A DNA stretch of 5,507 bases. Origin: Nonlabens sp. (GTDB lineage: Bacteria; Bacteroidota; Bacteroidia; Flavobacteriales; Flavobacteriaceae). The stretch covers positions 1 to 5,507 of the forward strand of contig JALZUY010000147.1 in NCBI GenBank assembly GCA_023301395.1, read 5' to 3'. Made by a program: the position numbers and the translations under genes. Positions 1 through 5,050 of this stretch are shown in pieces; the stretch's first letter is position 1, and each line of letters starts with the position of its first letter. The notes under the pieces are model-generated. The model saw only the letters and a list, made by a program, of their open reading frames with translations. It made no database searches and was not told the origin of the DNA.

Positions 1-123
1 GGCAGTCAGGTGCCGACAGGCAAAGGGTGTTTTTACATCATCTCTATTCCTCCTAATATTACGATAAAGGTTGAAAAACGGATATTTATTGATCCTCAAA
101 ACCCCAGTAATTTATCCACCTAA
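1..123 (+). CDS. Possible 3' end of an unidentified upstream gene (partial)
   Basis: Frame 1 is open from the first base to a TAA at 121-123 and gives about 40 residues beginning GSQVPTGKGCF and ending DPQNPSNLST. The other two forward frames close by about base 66. The composition (alternating hydrophobic and polar residues, with IPPNITIKVEK in the middle) could be the last beta strands of a real protein, but I do not recognise a family. The 5' end lies outside the window. No clear terminator follows it before sucC. A reverse-strand frame is also open from about 113 down to base 1, but it has no ATG and I consider it less likely. Chance openness over 40 codons in AT-rich DNA is possible, so confidence is low. 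Confidence 0.35.
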   Translation, partial: GSQVPTGKGCFYIISIPPNITIKVEKRIFIDPQNPSNLST

Positions 124-174
124 ATTCCAAAATCTCATATTACTCATAACCTGTTCTTAAAAAAAGTTTATTTA

Positions 175-206
175 TTTCAAATTGAAGATTCACTTTCTTA
201 TTTTTG
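175..206 (+). promoter_or_regulatory. Candidate sucC promoter (Bacteroidota type)
   Basis: TATTTTTG at 199-206 matches the Bacteroidota -7 element TAnnTTTG. A weak -33-like TTTC lies at 175-178, 20 bp upstream, where TTTG is the consensus. Transcription would start near 211-213 and leave an A-rich leader of about 27 nt before the sucC ATG. The leader has no Shine-Dalgarno site, which is normal in this phylum. The -7 match is seen directly; promoter function is inferred. Confidence 0.45.
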
Positions 207-238
207 CTATACTTAACATAGAACCTTAAAGAACATTT

Positions 239-1432
239 ATGAATCTTCACGAATATCAAGGAAAAGAAATATTAGCTAGTTACGGTGTTACTATACAACG
301 TGGTAAAGTAGCAACAACTGCTGCAGAGGCTGTTGCAGCTGCAAAAGCATTAACTGAAGAAACTGGTACTGGATGGCACGTTATAAAGGCACAAGTACAT
401 GCTGGTGGACGTGGTAAAGGTGGTGGAGTAAAACTTGCCAAAAACCTTGAACAAGTTGAAGAAATCGCAGGACAAATAATAGGAATGGATCTTGTAACAC
501 CACAGACTAGTGCTGAAGGTAAGAGAGTTCACCAAGTTCTTATTGCTGAGGATGTATATGAGCCAGGAGAAGTAGAGGTAGAAGAATTCTACATGTCTGT
601 ACTTCTAGACCGTGCAAACGGTAGAAATATGATCATGTATTCTACAGAAGGTGGAATGGATATCGAGACTGTTGCTGAGGAAACGCCGCATTTAATCTTT
701 ACAGAAACTATAGATCCTGCACATGGATTACAAGGTTTCCAAGCAAGACGTATTGCATTTAATCTAGGATTGAGTGGTAAAGCGTTTAAAGAGATGACTA
801 AATTTGTAAACTCTTTATATAACGCATACGTAGGGTCAGATTCAGCTTTATTTGAAATCAATCCAGTATTAAAAGCAAGTAATAACACGATCATCGCAGT
901 AGATTGTAAAATCACTCTTGATGAGAACGCATTATTCCGTCACAAAGACCTTGAAGCATTAAGAGATACAAGAGAAGAAAACGCAACTGAAGTAGAAGCA
1001 AGAGCCGTAGGATTGAACTACGTTGATCTTGACGGTAACGTAGGTTGTATGGTAAATGGAGCTGGACTAGCAATGGCAACTATGGATCTTATTAAACAAG
1101 CTGGTGGAGAACCTGCAAACTTCCTTGACGTAGGTGGTACTGCCGATGCTAAACGTGTTGAAGAAGCATTCAAAATTATCCTTAAGGATAAAGGTGTGAA
1201 AGCGATTCTTGTAAATATTTTTGGTGGTATTGTACGTTGCGATCGTGTAGCACAAGGAATTATCGATGCAAAGAAAAGTATGGGTGATGCTATGAATGTT
1301 CCATTGATCGTAAGACTGCAAGGAACTAATGCTGAGATAGCAAAGGAACTTATAGATAATTCTGGTATGGACGTACAAAGTGCTACAGAATTTCAAGAAG
1401 CTGCAGATAAAGTACAAGCAGTTATCGCTTAA
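239..1432 (+). CDS. sucC: Succinyl-CoA synthetase (ADP-forming) beta subunit
   Basis: This is the beta subunit of the TCA-cycle enzyme that converts succinyl-CoA, phosphate and ADP to succinate, CoA and ATP. It works in the cytoplasm with the alpha subunit SucD. The protein has 397 residues, close to the E. coli length of 388. The start MNLHEYQGKEIL is the family's canonical N-terminus, so the ATG at 239 is firm. Visible motifs are the ATP-grasp glycine-rich segment VHAGGRGKGGGVKL (53-66), the metal-binding EINP (206-209) with D222 in VDCKITLDENALFR, the CoA-ligase-domain NGAGLAMATMD (273-283), NFLDVGGTA (294-302) and NIFGGIVRCD (326-335). No sucD follows: two terminators come directly after the stop, so the alpha subunit must be encoded elsewhere. 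Unlinked sucC and sucD are, as far as I recall, common in flavobacteria. The gene looks intact. Confidence 0.98.
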   Translation: MNLHEYQGKEILASYGVTIQRGKVATTAAEAVAAAKALTEETGTGWHVIKAQVHAGGRGKGGGVKLAKNLEQVEEIAGQIIGMDLVTPQTSAEGKRVHQVLIAEDVYEPGEVEVEEFYMSVLLDRANGRNMIMYSTEGGMDIETVAEETPHLIFTETIDPAHGLQGFQARRIAFNLGLSGKAFKEMTKFVNSLYNAYVGSDSALFEINPVLKASNNTIIAVDCKITLDENALFRHKDLEALRDTREENATEVEARAVGLNYVDLDGNVGCMVNGAGLAMATMDLIKQAGGEPANFLDVGGTADAKRVEEAFKIILKDKGVKAILVNIFGGIVRCDRVAQGIIDAKKSMGDAMNVPLIVRLQGTNAEIAKELIDNSGMDVQSATEFQEAADKVQAVIA

Positions 1433-1441
1433 TAAATTTAT

Positions 1442-1463
1442 TGAGAATATTTTTCTCATTTTT
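1442..1463 (+). terminator. Short hairpin with T tract after sucC (first of two)
   Basis: TGAGAA (1442-1447) pairs perfectly with TTCTCA (1453-1458) across a 5-nt loop, and a run of five T (1459-1463) follows. It starts 10 bp after the sucC stop. The stem is only 6 bp, so on its own it would be a weak intrinsic terminator. Confidence 0.45.
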
Positions 1464-1469
1464 CTATAT

Positions 1470-1502
1470 AAAGCCACTTTGATTATTCAAGGTGGTTTTT
1501 TT
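1470..1502 (+). terminator. Strong intrinsic terminator after sucC (second of two)
   Basis: CCACTTTGA (1474-1482) pairs with TCAAGGTGG (1487-1495) across the loop TTAT, with one G:T wobble. The flanking AAAG and TTTT extend the stem to about 13 bp, and a run of seven T (1496-1502) follows. This is the clearest rho-independent terminator in the window. It separates sucC from the secreted-protein gene. Confidence 0.85.
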
Positions 1503-1512
1503 ATGCTCCACT

Positions 1513-1540
1513 TTTGTTAAGATTTAGTTTGTTAAATTTG
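1513..1540 (+). promoter_or_regulatory. Candidate promoter of the secreted-protein gene
   Basis: TAAATTTG at 1533-1540 is a perfect match to the Bacteroidota -7 element TAnnTTTG. TTTG at 1513-1516 could be the -33 element, although its 16-bp spacing is slightly short. Transcription would start near 1545, about 13 nt before the ATG at 1558. It lies just after the sucC terminator, so the downstream gene probably has, or had, its own transcript. Confidence 0.5.
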
Positions 1541-1557
1541 AACCTAAACCAATCAAT

Positions 1558-2115
1558 ATGAAAGGTATACACTCTTTTTTCTTAATGACATTTCTTGCTT
1601 TTACCGGACAGGCTCAATTTATTGAATTTGATTTTGATAATGCGACGGTAACAGCAAACACAATGAAGCAAGATGTTACCGCAGGAGGAATAGGTTACCG
1701 ATTAACTGCGGTTCATGGATCAACGAGTAATGCCGCATTATTTAATGATGGAACTGGAGATTTGTTTCTAGAAGCTACTGGTGGCAAAAGACCTGAACAA
1801 AATTGGACAATAACTCTTATTAAAACAGGTACTCAAGAGAATTTTGATTTTATAAGTGTAGATTATTTAAACACAGGTGGTTCAACGCATACTTTTATTA
1901 TAGGCGATGATAATAATAATAATGCGATATCTACACAAACTAATATTCCTCCTAGTAATGCAGGAACTCTTGTTGTTTCAAACGCTGCCAATGCAACTAA
2001 TATTCCTTTTTGTGTAATTTTTGAATTTTCATTTTTTACTACTGAAGAAACTTATTTCAATAACTTGAGAATCAAACCAGTTTCGTTATTATCAAATGAT
2101 GATCTAGTACTATAA
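1558..2115 (+). CDS. Secreted protein of unknown function, cut short before its T9SS sorting domain
   Basis: The reading frame gives 185 residues. Residues 1-19 form a signal peptide: K2, a hydrophobic stretch (FFLMTFLAFTG) and a likely cleavage site GQA|Q. The mature part is rich in Asn, Thr and Gly and in beta-strand-like segments (FIEFDFDNATV, NWTITLIKTG, NFDFISVDYL, HTFIIGDD, TYFNNLRIKP). This resembles a single extracellular beta-sandwich domain, perhaps carbohydrate-binding, but I recognise no named family. The last residues, LLSNDDLVL, resemble the linker that normally joins such domains to a T9SS C-terminal sorting domain. Instead a TAA at 2113-2115 ends translation. The same frame continues downstream into a recognisable sorting domain, so this is probably the 5' part of a decaying gene. 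If still made, the product would reach the periplasm through Sec but could not be exported by T9SS. Confidence 0.7.
   Translation: MKGIHSFFLMTFLAFTGQAQFIEFDFDNATVTANTMKQDVTAGGIGYRLTAVHGSTSNAALFNDGTGDLFLEATGGKRPEQNWTITLIKTGTQENFDFISVDYLNTGGSTHTFIIGDDNNNNAISTQTNIPPSNAGTLVVSNAANATNIPFCVIFEFSFFTTEETYFNNLRIKPVSLLSNDDLVL
1906..1923 (+). repeat. In-frame trinucleotide repeat (GAT)2(AAT)4
   Basis: Six RAT triplets in a row lie inside the secreted-protein gene and encode DDNNNN. Gain or loss of a unit would change length without shifting the frame. It is short and may be no more than an Asn-rich surface loop. Confidence 0.5.
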
Positions 2116-2337
2116 AAGGTTAATTATTACCAAGATCATGTAAAGAATCTTATCTTGTTTCACAGCTAGCTAGAAGGAGCTATTATAGAAATCAGCAATA
2201 TGAACGGTCAGTTGATAAGTGAAGTTACTGCAACTTCAAATGATTATGAAATCAGCACCGCAAACCTAGCTGATGGAATGTATATCGCAAGAATTATAAT
2301 TGAAAATAAAGTTGAGACGATCAAATTTACTAAGTAA
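2116..2337 (+). pseudogene. Remnant T9SS type A C-terminal sorting domain, separated by in-frame stops
   Basis: This segment continues in exactly the same frame as the preceding secreted-protein gene. It has no initiation site of its own, an in-frame TAG at 2167-2169 and a final TAA at 2335-2337. Translated through the stops it has the order of a T9SS type A sorting domain. A first strand region reads YYQDHVKN (2125-2148), where the family has YPNPVKN. Then come EISNMNGQLI (2188-2217), matching the usual v.n..Gqlv strand, NLADGMYIARI (2263-2295), matching l..G.Y.vri, and a basic tail ending KFTK (2323-2334). In intact proteins this domain directs export across the outer membrane by the T9SS and is removed on the way. 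Two stops plus loss of the PNP motif, with no frameshift, point to a recently inactivated gene. A sequencing error at one stop is possible but would not explain both stops and the motif loss. Confidence 0.8.
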
Positions 2338-2353
2338 ACTGGATTACTTTTTT
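2332..2353 (+). terminator. Weak hairpin with T tract spanning the convergent gene junction
   Basis: AAGTAA (2332-2337) pairs with TTACTT (2344-2349) across a 6-nt loop that fills the gap between the two genes. Four more T follow on the plus strand. The stop codons of both converging frames lie in the arms. The 6-bp AT-rich stem is marginal, and the T run would serve only plus-strand transcription. Confidence 0.3.
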
Positions 2354-3411
2354 AATTCTCTGAAAGCTTCGAGTATTTGCTCCGTACTAACTACTTGATC
2401 GGTTACAAAAGAACCTATGGTCTCTAGCAGCACAAATTTAATTTGTCCATTGACATTCTTTTTATCATACTTCATTAGATCGATCATTTCTAAGACTTCA
2501 TCATCAGTAAAAGAGAAGTTAAGCTCTAGTGATACATACCACTCTTTAATTTCTTGATAAGAAGTTTGAGCTAGGCCAGTATTCTTATGACTTAGAAAAG
2601 ATTCTACAAGAATTCCTGCAGCAACAGCTTCACCATGTAATACTGCATTCTTATCCTTATCTTCCATTAAAAAGGATTCAATAGCATGCCCAGCGGTATG
2701 ACCATAATTAAGGGCTTTGCGAGCTCCTTTTTCTAATGGATCCATTGAGACGATATCACTTTTAATAATTGCGCTTTGATAGATCAATGAATTGAACATA
2801 TCGGAATTAAAATCTGTAGATTCAATCATTTCGTTCCAGTACATACGATCGCTTATCAAACCATGTTTGAACATTTCTATACTACCGTTAACGAGATGTT
2901 GTTGCGGTAGTGTTTTTAAGAACTCAGGATCTACCACAGTCATTATAGGTGGATTGATAACTCCTATTTGATTTTTAAGATGACCTAAGTCTACACCGTT
3001 TTTCCCACCTATTGCTGCATCAACCATTCCTAGTAAACTAGTTGGAATATGAATAAAAGGTATACCACGCTTGATTGTTGACGCTACAAAACCACCTAAG
3101 TCTGTGATCACACCACCTCCTAGGTTAATCATAAGGCTATTGCGATCACAACCTAGTTCAACCAGTGCACTCCATACTCCAGCACAAGTCTCGATATTTT
3201 TAAACTCCTCACCATGATCTATTTCAATAACCTCAATATTTGCTATTGTTTCAATCATCGGCATCAAGTAAGGATAGCAGTTTTCCATCGTCTTATCATC
3301 TACAAGAATAAAAATCGTAGAAGGTTGTTGATTCTTAATCCATTGATTGAGTGCGTCAAAACCTTGATTTTCAAAGTAGATGGTAAATTCTTTTATAGAG
3401 ATTGGATTCAT
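2344..3411 (-). CDS. aroB: 3-dehydroquinate synthase
   Basis: AroB converts 3-deoxy-D-arabino-heptulosonate 7-phosphate (DAHP) to 3-dehydroquinate, the second step of the shikimate pathway to aromatic amino acids. It is a cytoplasmic, NAD- and divalent-metal-dependent enzyme. I chose the ATG at 3411 (MNPISIKEFTIYF), giving 355 residues, near the usual 350-362. An in-frame ATG at 3447 would add 12 residues (MYFYRFCESHYS) unlike any AroB N-terminus and would run through an intergenic inverted repeat. Visible motifs are the NAD-binding INLGGGVITDLGG (95-107), GMVDAAIGGKNG (128-139), LKNQIG (145-150), and metal ligands E179 (GSIEMFKHG), H238 (NYGHTAGH) and H259 (LHGEAVAAG). R231 and N235 lie at family spacing before H238. 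GGKNG replaces the commoner GGKTG, probably a clade variant. The gene looks complete. It diverges from proline dehydrogenase and converges on the T9SS pseudogene with a 6-bp gap. Confidence 0.97.
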   Translation of the reverse strand: MNPISIKEFTIYFENQGFDALNQWIKNQQPSTIFILVDDKTMENCYPYLMPMIETIANIEVIEIDHGEEFKNIETCAGVWSALVELGCDRNSLMINLGGGVITDLGGFVASTIKRGIPFIHIPTSLLGMVDAAIGGKNGVDLGHLKNQIGVINPPIMTVVDPEFLKTLPQQHLVNGSIEMFKHGLISDRMYWNEMIESTDFNSDMFNSLIYQSAIIKSDIVSMDPLEKGARKALNYGHTAGHAIESFLMEDKDKNAVLHGEAVAAGILVESFLSHKNTGLAQTSYQEIKEWYVSLELNFSFTDDEVLEMIDLMKYDKKNVNGQIKFVLLETIGSFVTDQVVSTEQILEAFRELKK

Positions 3412-3420
3412 TGAGTAGTG

Positions 3421-3434
3421 GCTTTCGCAAAAGC
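3421..3434. repeat. GC-rich inverted repeat in the aroB/proline dehydrogenase intergenic region
   Basis: GCTTT (3421-3425) and AAAGC (3430-3434) pair perfectly around the 4-nt spacer CGCA, in an otherwise very AT-rich 80-bp intergenic stretch. It resembles an imperfect copy of the palindrome CGCTTTCGCGAAAGCG, which from memory is abundant in some marine flavobacterial genomes. It lies 10-23 bp upstream of the aroB start and so would fall in or near the aroB 5' leader. Its function is unknown. Confidence 0.4.
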
Positions 3435-3436
3435 GA

Positions 3437-3444
3437 TAAAAGTA
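3437..3444 (-). promoter_or_regulatory. Weak candidate aroB -7 element
   Basis: Read on the minus strand, TACTTTTA matches five of the six fixed positions of TAnnTTTG, with A replacing the final G. Transcription would start near 3432, about 20 nt before the aroB ATG. I see no convincing -33 element, so this is a weak proposal. Confidence 0.25.
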
Positions 3445-3479
3445 CAATCCTTACCGCTATTAATTAACTGGTTTGCTAT

Positions 3480-3487
3480 TATATTTG
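3480..3487 (+). promoter_or_regulatory. Perfect TAnnTTTG element 4 bp upstream of the proline dehydrogenase ATG
   Basis: TATATTTG at 3480-3487 matches the Bacteroidota -7 consensus exactly and ends only 4 bp before the ATG at 3492. If it works as a promoter, the transcript would begin at or within a few bases of the start codon and be leaderless or nearly so. No TTG lies at the usual 17-23 bp spacing upstream, so a chance match in AT-rich DNA remains possible. Confidence 0.35.
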
Positions 3488-3491
3488 TGAT

Positions 3492-4664
3492 ATGAGTATA
3501 AAAAATCCTTTTAATAATACAGAGATTGCTTTTTCATTAAAAAGTAATGGTGAATTGCGTAAGGCTCATTTTTTATTTAAGATGATGGGTTACCCATCGT
3601 TAGTAAACTTTGGGTCTGCATTAATGATGAAGTCACTACAATGGCGATTACCTGTTAAAGGACTTATCAAATCTACTGTTTTTGAACACTTTTGTGGAGG
3701 TACTACTGAGGAGGAATGTCATCAATTAGTTGATAAACTAGATAGTAAAGATGTATTTAGTATACTAGATTATTCTGTAGAAGGAAAAGAAGAAGAAGAA
3801 GATTTTAATGCAATTGTAGAGAAAAAACTACATCTTATAAAACATGCATCGGCGGTTGAAGCCTTACCATTTGAAGTTGTTAAACCTACTGGTATAGGTA
3901 GATTTTATATATGGCAAAAAGTAACTGAGAAAAAGGAATTAACAACTGCAGAGCAAGAGGAATGGCAACGTATTAAAGATAGAGTTCTTTTATTATCTCA
4001 AACGGCTTATGATAATGATATAGCGCTACTTTTTGATGGAGAAGAATCCTGGATGCAAGACGCTGCAGACGAGTTGATACGTGACATGATGTTTCTGTTC
4101 AACAAAGAAAAAGCTATTATTTATAATACGGTACAATGTTACCGGCATGATCGTCTAGATTATATTAAAGGGCTCTATGAAGACGCAAAGATTAACGATT
4201 TTATTGTAGGAGCAAAAATAGTACGTGGTGCTTATATGGAAAAGGAACGCAATCGTGCTGAAGAAATGGGTTATGAGTCACCTATATGCGTTAATAAAGC
4301 TGCTACTGACGAGATGTACAATGCGGTCATGATTTACATTCTAGATAGACTGGATACTATTAAGTTATGTATAGGAACTCATAATGAATCAAGTACTTTA
4401 CAGGCAATGGAAATTCTTGAAGGAAAAGAAATTCCAGCAAATCATAAGGATGTATGGTTTGGACAGTTATATGGTATGAGCGATGATCTTACTTTCAATC
4501 TTGCCCAGTTAAATTACAATACGTTTAAGATCTTACCTTTTGGTCCTGTAAAAGATGTGATGCCTTACTTAATACGTAGAGCTCAAGAAAACACATCGGT
4601 AGCTGGACAAATGGGACGTGAATTGTTATTGATAAAAGAAGAAATGAAACGTCGTCGCCTCTAA
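3492..4664 (+). CDS. Proline dehydrogenase, monofunctional
   Basis: This FAD enzyme oxidises L-proline to delta-1-pyrroline-5-carboxylate, the first step of proline breakdown to glutamate, and passes electrons to the respiratory quinone pool. The 390 residues match the stand-alone flavobacterial type, not the bifunctional PutA. The ATG at 3492 gives MSIKNPFNNTEIAFSLKS, the usual N-terminus. Visible in order are an N-terminal helical part with FEHFCGG (64-70), VKPTG (130-134), LLFDGEESWMQD (179-190) and the barrel core. The core carries KIVRGAYMEKER (242-253), CIGTHNE (293-299), QLYGMSD (325-331) and the proline-carboxylate-binding pair R362-R363 in YLIRRAQEN. These correspond to the conserved RGAY, Tyr and RR positions of the PutA proline dehydrogenase domain. 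No P5C dehydrogenase gene lies beside it. Its stop codon overlaps that of the convergent DUF4258 gene. Confidence 0.95.
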   Translation: MSIKNPFNNTEIAFSLKSNGELRKAHFLFKMMGYPSLVNFGSALMMKSLQWRLPVKGLIKSTVFEHFCGGTTEEECHQLVDKLDSKDVFSILDYSVEGKEEEEDFNAIVEKKLHLIKHASAVEALPFEVVKPTGIGRFYIWQKVTEKKELTTAEQEEWQRIKDRVLLLSQTAYDNDIALLFDGEESWMQDAADELIRDMMFLFNKEKAIIYNTVQCYRHDRLDYIKGLYEDAKINDFIVGAKIVRGAYMEKERNRAEEMGYESPICVNKAATDEMYNAVMIYILDRLDTIKLCIGTHNESSTLQAMEILEGKEIPANHKDVWFGQLYGMSDDLTFNLAQLNYNTFKILPFGPVKDVMPYLIRRAQENTSVAGQMGRELLLIKEEMKRRRL

Positions 4665-5041
4665 TCGTTATCGTTATAAATAACTTTTTCTACTACAGCA
4701 AAGCGGTCACAATTTTTCACCCATAAAGTGGTGTTTTCTAATTCTTCACGACCAGATATATAATAGTAACTGCAGGGCGTTGCGTCAGTATCTGATTTTG
4801 AGAAATCAACATCACCATACTTTAAAATAAGTTGTAGCGTTAAATCATCTATTTCCTTATTTTCTTTCATTTCACGTAGTTCAGGAGATAATCTAATAGA
4901 TTTCTTACCTATATCTGCAAGAACCCTAGATTCAGGAAACCAAGTACATTGAGTGCGTTTACCTGTTAAGAAGAAAACTAGAAAAATTAAACCTATGGAA
5001 ACTCCACCTAGGTAAAAACTTAATCGCTGAATGAATTTCAT
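4661..5041 (-). CDS. Small one-helix membrane protein, DUF4258-type, unknown function
   Basis: The 126-residue product has one N-terminal hydrophobic segment at about residues 7-26 (LSFYLGGVSIGLIFLVFFL) followed by KR. This suggests an inner-membrane anchor or uncleaved signal with a soluble domain of about 100 residues. The soluble part opens with CTWFPESRVLADI (32-44) and ends with VKNCDRFAVVEKV (108-120). Cysteines lie at 32, 90 and 111. The pattern matches flavobacterial proteins that I recall being annotated as DUF4258 domain-containing, whose role is not known. It starts 9 bp after the alanine dehydrogenase stop on the same strand, with AAAGAG just upstream as a weak ribosome-site-like sequence, so the two are probably cotranscribed. 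Its 3' end overlaps the proline dehydrogenase stop by 4 bp. The family assignment is from memory of the sequence pattern. Confidence 0.75.
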   Translation of the reverse strand: MKFIQRLSFYLGGVSIGLIFLVFFLTGKRTQCTWFPESRVLADIGKKSIRLSPELREMKENKEIDDLTLQLILKYGDVDFSKSDTDATPCSYYYISGREELENTTLWVKNCDRFAVVEKVIYNDND

Positions 5042-5050
5042 TATTGCTCT

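Noticed and set aside
350..535. Reverse-strand open frame of 61 codons
   Set aside because: It is antisense to the sucC ATP-grasp region, and its Ser/Thr/Phe-rich product is typical of a shadow frame.
589..915. Reverse-strand open frame of 108 codons
   Set aside because: It is entirely antisense to conserved sucC sequence and has no promoter, neighbour or recognisable motif.
1067..1477. Reverse-strand open frame of 136 codons
   Set aside because: It lies mostly antisense to the conserved 3' half of sucC, extends through the sucC terminator hairpin, and its product is low-complexity and rich in Ser, Ile, Cys and Phe. It is a shadow of sucC.
2164..2173. AGCTAGCTAG short tandem repeat as the cause of the second stop by a 4-bp duplication
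   Set aside because: A 4-bp insertion would shift the frame, but the sequence reads as sorting domain in one frame on both sides, so a point change to TAG is simpler.
2173..2202. GAAGGAG (2173-2179) followed by ATG at 2200 as a separate small gene
   Set aside because: The spacing to the ATG (20 bp) is too long, Bacteroidota rarely use Shine-Dalgarno sites, and the bases encode LEGA within the sorting-domain frame. It is coincidental.
3214..3414. Forward open frame of 66 codons
   Set aside because: It is antisense to the aroB 5' end and the product has no family features.
3412..3447. Longer aroB start at 3447
   Set aside because: The extra 12 residues (MYFYRFCESHYS) do not resemble AroB N-termini and are encoded by an intergenic inverted repeat. 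The ATG at 3411 gives the normal length.
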